Positions 1 through 11,241 of a DNA stretch of 64,000 nt are shown here, in pieces. Origin of the DNA: an uncultured Phycisphaerae bacterium (lineage in GTDB: Bacteria; Planctomycetota; Phycisphaerae; UBA1845; Fen-1342); assembly GCA_937928595.1 (NCBI GenBank), contig CALGJV010000006.1:1-64000 (forward strand), read 5' to 3'. The notes below the pieces were generated by a model, which did not search any database, had not been told where the DNA came from, and was given only the letters and a program-made list of their open reading frames with translations. Position 1 is the stretch's first letter; each line of letters starts with the position of its first letter. The translations under genes and the position numbers were made by a program.

Positions 1-1980
<1,980 letters not shown>

Positions 1981-2242
1981 ACATTTGTGAACGGCTGTGG
2001 CCAGCATCGTACCAGTCTCCAATCAGAGAGAACGGAGTTCGGAACCGCCGCCGCCGGCCCCCAACGGGACCGCCGACGACCGGCCGACTCCTCAAGCCCG
2101 GCAGATACCTGTACGTCCACCTATGAACTTGTCACAGAACCCACCGGCCGGCGACCCGCGCCGCCGACCGACACCCGCTTCCGCGGGCCTCCAGGCACCC
2201 GACCGGTGCCCGGAGGCTCACGCCCCCCGCCCGACCGCTCAC

Positions 2243-2315
2243 TGGAGCCGACCGGGATCGAACCGGCAACCTCCGCGTTGCAAACGCGGCGCTCTCCCGA
2301 TTGAGCTACGGCCCC
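2243..2315 (-). tRNA. tRNA-Ala (anticodon TGC)
   Basis: A 73-nt cloverleaf on the minus strand. The anticodon loop TTTGCAA sits between the arms CCGCG and CGCGG. The T arm contains GGTTCGATCCC. The acceptor stem pairs GGGGCCG with CGGCTCC, including the G3:U70 wobble that is the identity element of alanine tRNAs. The terminal CCA is not encoded (the discriminator A is followed by GTG). It lies 262 bp upstream of the 23S 5' end and 174 bp downstream of tRNA-Ile, as in a normal rRNA operon spacer. Confidence 0.97.
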
Positions 2316-2489
2316 GAAACCGCTTCGGCCAGGACACGCCTAGCCACACTTGCCGGGGCCTCAGCTCCCGCCGCCGCGGACCAGCTTCCACACGATCAGC
2401 CCCAGGAAGGCGCCAACCGCCAGAAACTGCAACCACGCGACATCCACGGCCTGCTCCCTGCGACTCCGCCGCCCATCATCGGACGGCAC

Positions 2490-2563
2490 TGGGCCCGACA
2501 AGATTCGAACTTGTGACCTCGTCCTTATCAGGGACGCGCTCTAACCAACTGAGCTACGAGCCC
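2490..2563 (-). tRNA. tRNA-Ile (anticodon GAT)
   Basis: A 74-nt cloverleaf on the minus strand with anticodon loop CTGATAA between GTCC and GGAC, D arm AGCTCAGTTGGTTAGAGC and T loop GTTCGAATC. The acceptor stem pairs GGGCTCG with CGGGCCC. CCA is not encoded. It is the first structural RNA of the transcript; the 16S gene normally found directly upstream is absent and bamA begins about 285 bp further on. Confidence 0.97.
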
Positions 2564-2710
2564 TTTCGCTCGAGGTCGCCGACCCGAATGTCGCCGGTCG
2601 GAGCAGCTCACCGTGCTGCGGCCCGGAACATGCGGGCGTCACACCTCGGCACGTTGCCTGCCGCACCTGGCCCGGCGGAACCCGGTCCACCGTTCCAGTC
2701 GGAGCATCGT

Positions 2711-2738
2711 AATGTACCCGGTCGGCCGACGCTGTCAA
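2711..2738 (-). promoter_or_regulatory. Candidate promoter of the tRNA-Ile - tRNA-Ala - 23S operon
   Basis: Read on the minus strand, a perfect TTGACA (2738-2733) is followed after 16 nt by TACATT (2716-2711). Transcription would start near 2704, giving a leader of about 140 nt before tRNA-Ile. It lies in the only gap between the end of bamA and the tRNAs, which is where a promoter is needed if the 23S unit is transcribed without 16S. Confidence 0.6.
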
Positions 2739-2847
2739 GCCCGCCAGCGCCGAAAATCCGCCAAATCCGGAAAATCGCACCCCTTTTCGAATGCGATCAT
2801 AAATATCCGCCAATAAGAAACTTACACATTTGCGACAGTGGAGCTCA

Positions 2848-5265
2848 TCAAAAGGACGCACCAAACGCAAAATTGAACACCTGCGTCTCGTCGTTGTCAT
2901 CCTTCGCCAGCGGGAACCCGAAATCCATCACGATCGGGGCCGGCCCGAAGAAGTCCACCTGAATCCGCAGACCGAACCCCACACTCGCCCGCCAGGTCGT
3001 GATCCGGAAATCCTCCTCGACCGTCCCCATGTCGAGGAACGTCACCCCGCGGAACGTCTTGGCGTACAGCGGGAACGAGTACTCGCCGCCCGTCAGCAGG
3101 ATCCAGTTCCCGCCGATCGGCTGCTCCTTGATGCCGCCCCGCGGCGACACCCCGCGGAATCGAAATCCGCGCAGCGAGCCGAACCCGCCCGCGTAGTACC
3201 GCTCAAACACCGGTGCGTCCGCCACGATGTACGCCGTGTCCGCGCGCATCGCGAGCACGCTCTTGCGATCCAGCAGGTCCGTGCTCACCGTCTTGTAGTA
3301 CGCCGCGCCCAACGACGGCTTCCCGAACGTGTGATCTCCGCCGAGCGCGCCGACCTGCTCCCACCCCGCGTTCAGCCGGTATCCCTCGGTCGGGAAGAGG
3401 CGGCTGTCGGTCGTGTCCCGCACGAGGCCGAACTTGGCCGCCGTCAGGAAGTGGCTGCCCTCGGCGTTGCGGATGTCGCGCGCGGCCAGCGGGTCCACAT
3501 TGTCGATATCGACCCCTTCGAACCGGCCCGCGCCTTCCACCGCCCAGCCATCCAGGAAGCCGCCGCGGAAGCGCCGCGACAGCCCGAACGTGTACCCCAG
3601 CCGCTGCTCGTCGTACCCGTCGCGCCCGCGCTGGAACAGGTACACCGACGTGTCGTAGCGCAGCCGCCGATCAAACAGGTACGGCTCGGTGAACGCGATC
3701 CGGAACCGGCTCACCTCCGTACCCGGTTCCGCCTCGAACAACAGCCGCTGGCCGTCGCCCTTGAACGCCCGCCCGCGGAAGAACTCGCCCGGCGTCCGCG
3801 GCCAGTCGAACAGGTCGAAGTTGCGGTTGTCGATCGAGAGCGTACCGATGACGCCGTTGTCCGTGCTCACGCCCACCCCGACGATGAAGTTGGTCGTTTC
3901 CGTTTCGGTCACCTTGACCAGCGCTTCGCGCTCGCCGTCGATGTCCTCGAGGGGGACGATCTCGATCCCTTCCGCCCGGAACAGGCCCGTCTCACGCAAC
4001 CGCTGCTCGGCCCGCCGCGCTTCCACCGTGTTGTAGTACTCGCCCGGATAGAACCGCAGCTCGCGCCGCACGACCTCGTCCTTGGTCCGCTGGTTGCCGC
4101 GGATCGTGATGCGCCCGAAGCGCGAACGGTCGCCCTCGGTGATCGTCAGCCGCAGCCGCACGACGCCCGGCTCCTCGAGGAAGTCCGTCCGCGGCTCGAC
4201 CCGCGCGGCCACGTAGCCGATCTCCCCGTAGAGATCCTGCACGCGTTTGACGTCGGCCTGCAGCACCTCGTCCCGCAGGAACGCGCCCGGCGTCAGCCGC
4301 ATCTCCTGTCGGATGCGCTCGGGGCTGAACACCTCGGGCCCCTCGATGATGACCTCCTGGACGCGGTACCGCACGCCTTCCTCGATCACGAACACCAGTG
4401 TCAGGTCGGCCCGGTTCACCTCGTCGAACTCCAGCCGGTATCCGACCCGCGCGTCGAGGAAGCCCTCCTCCCGGTGGAACCGCTGCAACGCCAGCGCGTC
4501 GCGGTCCGCCCGCTCTTCGTCGAACTCGCCCGTCCGGAAGATCCAGATGTACGTCTTGGTCTCGATCTTGCCGCCCAGCTGAAGCGGCCCGTACTTGCGG
4601 TTGCCTTCGTAGCGGATCTTGCGCACCCGCACGCGCGGGCCTTCCACGATCCGGTACACGACCCGGCGGTCCAGCCGCAGCGCATCCTCGTCCAGCTCCA
4701 CCGTCGCGTAGTAATAGCCCTTGGCCTTGTACTTCTGGAGAATGTCCTGCCGGGCGCGGTTGATTGCGTACTGGTCCAGCACCTCGCCCGCGGCCGGCGT
4801 CAGTTCGAACAGCTCCGCGTCCTTGAAACGCTTGTTGCCCTCGAGTTCGACCGACACGATCGTCGGTTTCTCCTGCACGTTGAACACCACGACGACCTGG
4901 CCGTCCTCCACCCGCGTCGTCGCGAACGCCGCCAGGAACTTGCGGGACCGCAACAGCTCCCGCACGTCCTCCTCCGTCTGCCGCAGGTTGAACGGCTGCC
5001 CCTCGCGCGTCTTGATCGTCCGCCGGATGAACGGCTCGCCGATCGCCTCGAGGCCGCGAATCTCGACCGCCTTGATGAGCATCCCGTCCGTCAGCGGCGG
5101 CTCCTGCATGCGGGCCGCCCCGCCGAACAGCACCATCAGCCCGACCAGGATCCCGCCGCCCAACCGGGTCCAGCCCCGGGTGCGCCGGCCCGCCCGGCCG
5201 GACGCCCGCCCAACTGTGTCCTGCGCTACGCGTTCGCCACCGCCGGGTCTGCCGCTGGTCAGCAC
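2848..5265 (-). CDS. bamA: Outer membrane protein assembly factor BamA (Omp85 family)
   Basis: 805 residues. It inserts beta-barrel proteins into the outer membrane. A hydrophobic leader (about residues 36-52) precedes a series of POTRA domains (from about 63 to 430, the first with IKAVEIRGL and the second with VSVELEGNKRF), then a C-terminal 16-strand-type barrel (about 445-805). The conserved barrel loop motif RGFRFRGVSP is present and the chain ends in phenylalanine, as expected for an outer-membrane barrel. The start is a GTG with no clear ribosome binding site, so the N-terminus is uncertain by some 20-30 residues. It sits directly upstream of the 23S operon on the same strand, in the place of 16S. 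It has its own promoter candidate at 5340-5367. No skp/ompH or lpx genes follow, unlike in many diderms. Confidence 0.95.
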   Translation of the reverse strand: MLTSGRPGGGERVAQDTVGRASGRAGRRTRGWTRLGGGILVGLMVLFGGAARMQEPPLTDGMLIKAVEIRGLEAIGEPFIRRTIKTREGQPFNLRQTEEDVRELLRSRKFLAAFATTRVEDGQVVVVFNVQEKPTIVSVELEGNKRFKDAELFELTPAAGEVLDQYAINRARQDILQKYKAKGYYYATVELDEDALRLDRRVVYRIVEGPRVRVRKIRYEGNRKYGPLQLGGKIETKTYIWIFRTGEFDEERADRDALALQRFHREEGFLDARVGYRLEFDEVNRADLTLVFVIEEGVRYRVQEVIIEGPEVFSPERIRQEMRLTPGAFLRDEVLQADVKRVQDLYGEIGYVAARVEPRTDFLEEPGVVRLRLTITEGDRSRFGRITIRGNQRTKDEVVRRELRFYPGEYYNTVEARRAEQRLRETGLFRAEGIEIVPLEDIDGEREALVKVTETETTNFIVGVGVSTDNGVIGTLSIDNRNFDLFDWPRTPGEFFRGRAFKGDGQRLLFEAEPGTEVSRFRIAFTEPYLFDRRLRYDTSVYLFQRGRDGYDEQRLGYTFGLSRRFRGGFLDGWAVEGAGRFEGVDIDNVDPLAARDIRNAEGSHFLTAAKFGLVRDTTDSRLFPTEGYRLNAGWEQVGALGGDHTFGKPSLGAAYYKTVSTDLLDRKSVLAMRADTAYIVADAPVFERYYAGGFGSLRGFRFRGVSPRGGIKEQPIGGNWILLTGGEYSFPLYAKTFRGVTFLDMGTVEEDFRITTWRASVGFGLRIQVDFFGPAPIVMDFGFPLAKDDNDETQVFNFAFGASF

Positions 5266-5339
5266 TCTGCACCGCCGCGCGTAAGGGGAAGGGTTCGCGT
5301 CCGGCTCGCTCGACCGGGACCACGCCAGAATCGCGCGTT

Positions 5340-5367
5340 ACTATAACCACGGGCGGTGGCCTGACAA
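5340..5367 (-). promoter_or_regulatory. Candidate bamA promoter
   Basis: Minus strand: TTGTCA (5367-5362), a 16-nt spacer, then TATAGT (5345-5340); both hexamers match the sigma-70 consensus at five of six positions. The predicted start near 5333 leaves a leader of about 68 nt before the GTG of bamA. Confidence 0.55.
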
Positions 5368-5441
5368 CAACCGCCCGCCCGCGGTCCCGGGCCGAGCCCG
5401 GGGGAGCCGACAGGGCTACGCCCGCTTTTCAGGACGACGCG

Positions 5442-6176
5442 ATGCGTCCGCTCATCGGCATCACCGTCAGCGCCGAGACCGTCGACACCGTGCCCCCGCG
5501 CGACCGGTTGTACCTCAACGCCGCGTACGCCGACGCCGTGCTCGCGGCCGGTGGACTGCCGTACCCGTTGCCCCTCCCCGCTGCCGTCACACCCAACGTG
5601 CTCGACGACCTGCTGGCCCCGCTGGCCGGCCTCGTCTTCACCGGGGGTGAGGACCTCGACCCACGGCACTACGGCGCCGACCGCCACCCGACGACCGAGG
5701 TCATGCACCCCCGTCGCGACGCGTTCGAGCTTGCGTTCTTCCGCCGGGCCGACGCCGCGCGCCTCCCGATTCTCGCCATCTGCCTCGGCTGCCAAGTCGC
5801 GCACGTCGCCCGGGGCGGGCGGCTGCACCAGCACGTGGACGATGTACCCCGCACGCCCGCGCTCCACCATCGGACCATCGAGAAGCGGCTGGCTTACCAC
5901 ACCGTGCGAATCACGCCGGATTCGCACCTCGCGCGCATCGTCGGCACGACCGAGCTCGAAACCAACAGCCGCCACCACCAGGCCGTCGACGCCACGCGGC
6001 CCGGACGCGGACTGCGGACCGTCGCGGAGTCCGACGACGGCGTCCTCGAAGCGTCCGAAGACTTCGCCGACGGCCGCTTCCTCCTCGCCGTTCAGTGGCA
6101 CCCGGAGGACATGATCGACCGCAGCCCGCACCTGCGGCTGTTTGAGGCCCTCGTGGCAGCCGCGCGGTGCCCTTAG
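5442..6176 (+). CDS. Gamma-glutamyl-gamma-aminobutyrate hydrolase-like class I amidotransferase
   Basis: 244 residues, the usual length of the peptidase C26/PuuD family, which hydrolyses gamma-glutamyl amide bonds in the cytoplasm. The N-terminus (RPLIGIT) and the motif FTGGEDLDPRHYG are typical. The nucleophile elbow ICLGCQ supplies Cys114, and VQWHPED near the end supplies His220 and Glu222, completing the Cys-His-Glu triad. The true substrate cannot be read from sequence; members act on gamma-glutamyl-GABA, folate polyglutamates or other gamma-glutamyl compounds, and no putrescine genes are nearby. It is transcribed divergently from bamA. Confidence 0.85.
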   Translation: MRPLIGITVSAETVDTVPPRDRLYLNAAYADAVLAAGGLPYPLPLPAAVTPNVLDDLLAPLAGLVFTGGEDLDPRHYGADRHPTTEVMHPRRDAFELAFFRRADAARLPILAICLGCQVAHVARGGRLHQHVDDVPRTPALHHRTIEKRLAYHTVRITPDSHLARIVGTTELETNSRHHQAVDATRPGRGLRTVAESDDGVLEASEDFADGRFLLAVQWHPEDMIDRSPHLRLFEALVAAARCP

Positions 6177-6493
6177 CGGACGCCCGGGGCGGATTATGGG
6201 CAACCGACGCGATTCCTGTCCTCGGCGGCGGTCCCGGCCGGCGCGGATCGCGCGCCGCGCTGCGGATTTCCGGGCCGCACCGCACGCGGCTGGATTCGGC
6301 GCGGCCGCGGGGGAAGAATCGAGTGGAGAGTGCGAACGGAACCGAGCCTGAACTCTCCCGTGCATCCTCTTCCGCGAAACCGCACCGGGCCGGTCACGAC
6401 GAGTGGCCGGCCCGGCGGCGTTATCGACGTCAACGGCCCGTCCGGCGCCGGCCGATGGCGGACCACCGGGCGGCCGATACACTGCGGCACCGT
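6177..6493. other. Intergenic stretch with one GC-rich hairpin
   Basis: About 317 bp between the amidotransferase and the sugar transferase. No coding signal fits. It contains an 11-bp stem with a 5-nt loop (arms 6387-6397 and 6403-6413, one G-U pair) without a T tract; this could be a weak or Rho-assisted terminator for the upstream gene or an mRNA element ahead of the transferase. Nothing else is recognised. Confidence 0.4.
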
Positions 6494-7159
6494 ATGACCG
6501 ACGCGCCTCCGCTCGTGCCAACCCGCTGCCCGGCGTCGCGGCTCTACCTGCGCGTCAAGCACGGCTGCGACCGCGTCGCGGCGCTGGTCGCGCTGCTGCT
6601 GTTGCTGCCGCTGCTGGTGGTGCTCGCGTGGCTTGTGCGGCGCGACGGCCATCCGGCCCTGTTCCGCCAGACCCGCGCGGGGCAACACGGCCGGCCCTTC
6701 CAGCTCTACAAGTTTCGGACCATGCGGGCGGACGTGGACCCGTTCGGCGATTCGCCGCAGAGCGGCGACGATCCGCGAATCACGCCGATCGGGCGCTGGC
6801 TGCGCGAAACGAGCCTCGACGAGCTCCCGCAGCTCATCAACGTGCTCCGCGGGGAGATGTCCCTGGTCGGTCCCCGGCCGCTGTACCTCCAGCAGATGGC
6901 GGAATGGACGCCACGGCAACGGGCTCGCCTCCTTGTCCGGCCGGGCCTCACCGGCCTCGCCCAGGTCCGGGGGCGCGGGCGCCTGACGATCGAAGAGAAG
7001 CTCGAATGGGACGTCCGCTACGTGGAGACCGTCTCCCTCGCAACCGATCTGCGCATTATCTGGGAAACCCTCCGCGGGCTGTGGCGGCGTTCCGACATCT
7101 ACGAGGTGCGGTACTCCGCGACGCGCGTTCGCCGCAGCGGCGATCAGCCCCCGCCGTAG
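6494..7159 (+). CDS. Monotopic phosphoglycosyl transferase (bacterial sugar transferase, PglC-like short form)
   Basis: 221 residues from the ATG at 6494. The family transfers a sugar-1-phosphate from a UDP-sugar to undecaprenyl phosphate, the first membrane step of polysaccharide or glycan assembly. An N-terminal hydrophobic re-entrant segment (about residues 29-53) is followed by the motifs LYKFRTMRAD, TSLDELPQLINVLRGEMS and LVGPRPL; the Asp-Glu pair of SLDEL matches the catalytic dyad. The length matches the catalytic core without the extra transmembrane domains of WcaJ-type enzymes. It stands alone here; the polysaccharide operon lies 26 kb away. Longer upstream in-frame starts lack family similarity. 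Confidence 0.9.
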   Translation: MTDAPPLVPTRCPASRLYLRVKHGCDRVAALVALLLLLPLLVVLAWLVRRDGHPALFRQTRAGQHGRPFQLYKFRTMRADVDPFGDSPQSGDDPRITPIGRWLRETSLDELPQLINVLRGEMSLVGPRPLYLQQMAEWTPRQRARLLVRPGLTGLAQVRGRGRLTIEEKLEWDVRYVETVSLATDLRIIWETLRGLWRRSDIYEVRYSATRVRRSGDQPPP

Positions 7160-7165
7160 CCGCCC

Positions 7166-8710
7166 TCACCACGTCGTGCCGGTCGGGCCGTCCTTCAGCT
7201 CGATGCCCAGGGCGGCGAGTCGGTCGCGAATCGTATCACTCAGAGCGAAGTTCTTCGCCTTGCGGGCTTCGGTCCGCAGGTCCACCAGCAGTTGAATCAG
7301 GGCCCGACGCGCCTCCGCGTCGCCGCCGCCCACCGCGTCGCGCCAGCGGAATCCAAGCGCGTCGTGCACGAACCGCCGCATCAGCGCATCGGCCGCGACC
7401 AGGTCCTCGGCCGTCAGCCCCGCCCGCAGCCAGCTCCCGGTCTGCCGCGCGTAATCGAACGCCACGGCCAGCGCGGCCGCCGTGTTGAAATCGTCGTTCA
7501 TCGCCTCCGCGAACCGGCGCTCGTACTCGGCCAGCGCCGTCCGAACCGCCTCCGTCCGGGCCGCGGGCAGCGCCCCCGGCGGCCCCGGCGGCGCGGGCTC
7601 CCCGCCGACCTGCCTGAGCCTTGCGGCCGTCGCCCGCAGCAGCTCGCCCGCGGCGTCGCGCAGCTTGTACGAGCCGCTCTCGGCCGCCTGGAGCGCCTCG
7701 TTCGAGAAGTCGAGCGGGGCGCGGTAGTGGCTTGTCAGCACGAAGTGCCGCACGATCACCGGCTCGAACGCGCGCGCGATCAGGAGCCGCCCCTCACGGT
7801 CGTGCAACGGCCGTTCCGTGTACAGGATGTCCTTGAGCGACACGGCGTTGCCCAGGCTCTTGCCCATCTTCTGGCCGTTGATCGTGCACATGTTGTTGTG
7901 CAGCCAGTAGCGCACAAACGGCGCGCCGGTCGCACATTCGCTCTGGGCGATCTCGCATTCGTGGTGCGGGAACTGGTTTTCGAGGCCGCCGCCGTGGATG
8001 TCGAACGTCCGGCCGAGATACTTCTGGCTCATGGCCGAGCACTCGAGGTGCCAGCCAGGGAAGCCCTCGCCCCACGGACTGGCCCAACGCATAATGTGGC
8101 CGCCCTCGGCCTTCTTCCACAGCGCGAAGTCGGCCGGGTGCCGCTTCTCCTCGTTCACGGCCACGCGCGCTCCCGCCTCCTGATCCGCGACGCGGCGGCC
8201 GCTCAGCTTGCCGTAGTCGGGGTCGGACGTCACGTCGAAGTACACCGAGCCGTTCACGACGTAGGCATGCCCGCGCGCCAGGAGCTGCTGAGCGAGCTCG
8301 ATCTGCTCGGGAATGTGCCCGGTGGCCCGCGGCATGATGTCGGGCCGGACGACGTTCAGAGCGTCCATGTCGTCGAGGAAGCTGCGCATGAACGTCTCGG
8401 CGACAGCCATCGGGTGCAGCCCGCGGCGCCGCGCCTCGCGGATGATCGGGTCCTCGCCCGCATCCTCGTCGTTGTTGGTCATGTGCCCGACGTCGGTGAT
8501 GTTCTGAACGTAGCAGACGTCATACCCGCTGCACCGCAGCCAGCGGACGATCACGTCGAAGCTGAGGTAGCTCTTGGCGTGCCCCAGGTGGCTGTGGCTG
8601 TAGACCGTCGGCCCGCACACGTACATGCCCACCCGCGGCGGGTTCAGCGGCACGAACTCCTCGAGTTTGCGACCCAGCGTGTTGAAGACGCGCAGACCCA
8701 TGGTCACCAT
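7166..8710 (-). CDS. cysS: Cysteinyl-tRNA synthetase
   Basis: 514 residues from the ATG at 8710 (an alternative ATG at 8701 removes three residues). Class I synthetase that charges tRNA-Cys. CGPTVY at residues 32-37 supplies the first zinc Cys; the HIGH signature appears as HLGH (41-44); further zinc ligands are in ECSAM and HHECE; KMGKS (281-285) is the KMSKS loop. The C-terminal helical DALR-like region and the tail [22 protein letters not shown] are typical. It converges on the sugar transferase gene, with only 6 bp between the stops. [12 protein letters not shown] differs from the common HIGN-AR form but is an accepted variant. Confidence 0.96.
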   Translation of the reverse strand: MVTMGLRVFNTLGRKLEEFVPLNPPRVGMYVCGPTVYSHSHLGHAKSYLSFDVIVRWLRCSGYDVCYVQNITDVGHMTNNDEDAGEDPIIREARRRGLHPMAVAETFMRSFLDDMDALNVVRPDIMPRATGHIPEQIELAQQLLARGHAYVVNGSVYFDVTSDPDYGKLSGRRVADQEAGARVAVNEEKRHPADFALWKKAEGGHIMRWASPWGEGFPGWHLECSAMSQKYLGRTFDIHGGGLENQFPHHECEIAQSECATGAPFVRYWLHNNMCTINGQKMGKSLGNAVSLKDILYTERPLHDREGRLLIARAFEPVIVRHFVLTSHYRAPLDFSNEALQAAESGSYKLRDAAGELLRATAARLRQVGGEPAPPGPPGALPAARTEAVRTALAEYERRFAEAMNDDFNTAAALAVAFDYARQTGSWLRAGLTAEDLVAADALMRRFVHDALGFRWRDAVGGGDAEARRALIQLLVDLRTEARKAKNFALSDTIRDRLAALGIELKDGPTGTTW

Positions 8711-8900
8711 CCGTCGTCGGCCCCCGAACCTGGCCCCATAGTAGCACCCCGTCGAAAAACCGCAGCGCCCGACCCCGTGCCCGACAGCCTTCCGCCGTGT
8801 CCGCCGCGCCGGCCCCATGGATCCGGCGGGCTTTTACCGCGCCTGTGGCGCAAGACCTCCGCGTCTGGCGTCGTGCCGGGTCGGCCCTCCCACCCGCAGC

Positions 8901-9782
8901 CTATCCGATCCGCTGAACCGTCGCCGCGATCTTCCGAATGTGTTCCGGCCCGGTTCCGCAACACCCGCCGATCAGGTTCGCCCCGGCCTCAATCAGCGGC
9001 GGCAGGCTGGCCGCGAACTCCTCGGGCGATTGCCGGTAGACCGGCCGCCCGTCTTCCAGCTCCGGCAATCCGGCATTCGGCTTGACCCACAGCGGCAGCT
9101 CGGTCGCGGTGCGCAGCGCCACCACCGCCGGCAGGATCGTGCCGATTCCGCTGCCGCAGTTGCAGCCGATCGCATCGGCCCCGGCCGCCGTCAGCGCCTT
9201 GGCGCACGCCCCGGCCTCCGCCCCCATCATCGTGCGCGTCCGCTGCGGCCCCGAGTCGTACGACAGGCTCGCGATTACCGGCAGCCCCGTCGCCGCCTTC
9301 ACCGCCCGCAATGCGATCAGCACCTCCGCCAGTTCCGAGAACGTCTCCAGCACCAGCACGTCCGCCCCGCCCTCCTGGAGCGCTACCGCCTGCTCGCCGA
9401 ACACCTCCGTAAGCTGTTCCTCCGTCGCCTCCCGCACCGCCAGGATCTTGCCGCTCGGCCCGATCGAACCGGCCACCAGCGCGTCCCGCCCGCCGACCGC
9501 TTCCCGCGCAAGCTCGGCCCCGCGTCGATTCAGCGCCGCCACCTGCTCGGCCAGCCCGCGCCGCGCCATGTTGATCCGGTTGGCCGCGAACGTGTTGGTC
9601 GTGATGATCCGAGCGCCAGCCTCCAGGTAGGCCCGCGCCAGCTCCACGACGACCGCCGGGTGCGACAGGTTCGCCGTCTCCGCCGGCACGTCCGCCGAAA
9701 CGCCGCGTAGCTGGAGCTGCGTCGACCAGCCGCCGTCGGCCACCGTCACCTTCTGCCGCAGGATCTCGCGCTCGAATCGCAT
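8901..9782 (-). CDS. Homocysteine S-methyltransferase family protein (stand-alone Hcy-binding barrel)
   Basis: 293 residues from the ATG at 9782, chosen because AGAGGG lies 6 nt upstream; an upstream ATG at 9800 lacks this. The protein is a TIM barrel like the first module of MetH or BHMT, which moves a methyl group to homocysteine through a zinc-bound thiolate. Visible zinc ligands are the Cys of GCNCGSG and the pair in GGCCGTG. TNTFAANR and SIGPSGK are family signatures. No cobalamin or methyl-folate domain is fused, so the methyl donor is unknown (betaine, S-methylmethionine, or a separate corrinoid protein). It is the last gene of the minus-strand run that starts at guaB, 36 bp after the sugar isomerase gene. 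Confidence 0.88.
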   Translation of the reverse strand: MRFEREILRQKVTVADGGWSTQLQLRGVSADVPAETANLSHPAVVVELARAYLEAGARIITTNTFAANRINMARRGLAEQVAALNRRGAELAREAVGGRDALVAGSIGPSGKILAVREATEEQLTEVFGEQAVALQEGGADVLVLETFSELAEVLIALRAVKAATGLPVIASLSYDSGPQRTRTMMGAEAGACAKALTAAGADAIGCNCGSGIGTILPAVVALRTATELPLWVKPNAGLPELEDGRPVYRQSPEEFAASLPPLIEAGANLIGGCCGTGPEHIRKIAATVQRIG

Positions 9783-9818
9783 GTGCGTCCCTCTGTGCAT
9801 CCCGCCGCGGACGCCTCG

Positions 9819-10631
9819 TCACGCCGCCGCGAGGATACGCCGCAGCCGCGCCGCCGCGTCGGCCGGGTCGCCGCCGCCCTCGTACGTCAGCGGCCCGTCG
9901 TAGCCCGCGGCCCGCAGCGCCGCGAGCGTCCCGGGCCAGTCCACGCTGCCCTCCCCCAGCGGGCAGAAACCGGCCCACCCGGGCTTGCTCACGTCATAGT
10001 CTTTCGCATGCACGCGGGCGATGCGATACCCCAGCGTGTTCACCCAGTCCACCGGATAACCGTACGCCAGCACGTTGCCGGTGTCGAAATAGAACCGCAC
10101 GCACGGCGAGTTCACCCGGTCCAGCAGGTCCGCCGCCTCCACCGGCGACAGCAGGAACCGATTCCACACGTTCTCCAGCGCGATGACGACCTCGCGCGCC
10201 TCGGCGTCGAACCGCAGCCGCTGCAGCGCATCCAGCGTCCGCGCCAGCGCGTCAGCGTACGGGACGCTCGGCCGGGCGTCGCCCGCCTTGCCGACCAGCG
10301 CCGGCACCACGAGGATCGCCCCGACGCGCGCCGCGGCCGCCAGATCCAGCAGGCGCCGCGTCAGGTCCTCGGCCTGCTGCCGCACGGCCGGCTCCGGCGA
10401 CGCGTAGTTGCAGTTCCAGAACTGCGCCGTGGCGAGGCTCGTCAGGCGTACGCCGTGCTCCGCCGCGCGGTCGGCCAGGCGCGCCAGTTCGCGGGGCGGC
10501 GTGTCGGGACGGAGCGGGTCTTCCGGGCCGACGACCAGCTCCAGACCCTCAAATCCCGCGGCACGCGCGGCCTCGATCTGCTCGACCGGCGTGAGTTTGG
10601 GAAAGGTCCACGCGTTGACGGCGGCATACAT
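9819..10631 (-). CDS. Sugar phosphate isomerase/epimerase-like TIM barrel protein
   Basis: 270 residues, AP-endonuclease-2/xylose-isomerase-like fold. The expected metal ligands are visible in order: Glu in IALENVWN, Asp in FYFDTGN, His in ARVHAKD and Glu in TYEGGG. This is the arrangement of L-xylulose-5-phosphate 3-epimerase and related hexulose epimerases. The substrate cannot be assigned; planctomycetes carry many paralogues. It follows the lipoprotein gene by 46 bp and precedes the homocysteine methyltransferase by 36 bp, so they are probably co-transcribed, although no functional link is apparent. Confidence 0.85.
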   Translation of the reverse strand: MYAAVNAWTFPKLTPVEQIEAARAAGFEGLELVVGPEDPLRPDTPPRELARLADRAAEHGVRLTSLATAQFWNCNYASPEPAVRQQAEDLTRRLLDLAAAARVGAILVVPALVGKAGDARPSVPYADALARTLDALQRLRFDAEAREVVIALENVWNRFLLSPVEAADLLDRVNSPCVRFYFDTGNVLAYGYPVDWVNTLGYRIARVHAKDYDVSKPGWAGFCPLGEGSVDWPGTLAALRAAGYDGPLTYEGGGDPADAAARLRRILAAA

Positions 10632-10677
10632 GCGGCAGCTCCGTCACGGCGGGGCGATCGGTGGCCGCGTCGCGCGG

Positions 10678-11232
10678 CTACTGCGCCGCAGGCGGGGTCG
10701 TCGCGGCCGCGGGCGGCGGCGCCGGCTCGGCCGTGGTGGCCCGGGAGGCGTCGTGGTCGTAGCCCAGCGCTTGCCGGCTCAGGAACCCGTCGCTCTCCAT
10801 GATCGTCCACGGCGGCGTGACGACGGCGCTGACCGGCAGCGCCAGCCAGTTCAGCGTGAAACGCGCGGGGCAATAAGCCAGCGCGACGAAATCCTCCCAG
10901 CCGTAGCGGTACACGTTGTGCGGGTCGGTCGCGTCCGTCCGTCCGTGGCCTTTGTCCTCGAACGGATCCTCGGTGTACAGCGGCCAGTGCCGCACGATCC
11001 CGCTCTCGGCCGCGACGGTCGTCGCCTCCCAGTCGCGGTGGCGCGCCGGGCCGGGCTCGAAGCGGGTCTTCACGTCGGCCGTGGTGGGCGAATCCCAGGC
11101 CATCTCGGCGGACGGCCCGGTCTCGCGGAAGTGGTTGATCGACATCGAGCAGCCGGTAAGCCCCACCAGCAGAACCAGCCCCGCGCCGCCGCGTCCCGGC
11201 CTCCCTGATCGCCGCTCTCGTCGCGTGTGCAT
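10678..11232 (-). CDS. Hypothetical lipoprotein
   Basis: 184 residues. A basic N-terminus and hydrophobic stretch end in the lipobox LTGCS (Cys near residue 28), predicting a lipid-anchored envelope protein. The mature part is rich in Trp, Tyr and Asp, with a central segment YRYGWEDFVALAYCP, and ends in an Ala/Pro/Thr-rich tail. I recognise no family. It starts 9 bp after the guaB stop codon and is therefore likely in the same transcript. Confidence 0.75.
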   Translation of the reverse strand: MHTRRERRSGRPGRGGAGLVLLVGLTGCSMSINHFRETGPSAEMAWDSPTTADVKTRFEPGPARHRDWEATTVAAESGIVRHWPLYTEDPFEDKGHGRTDATDPHNVYRYGWEDFVALAYCPARFTLNWLALPVSAVVTPPWTIMESDGFLSRQALGYDHDASRATTAEPAPPPAAATTPPAAQ

Positions 11233-11241
11233 GTGCCCGTC

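Noticed and set aside
2830-5346. 838-codon plus-strand open frame across bamA
   Set aside because: It is the antisense of a well-conserved outer-membrane protein and shows no family similarity itself.
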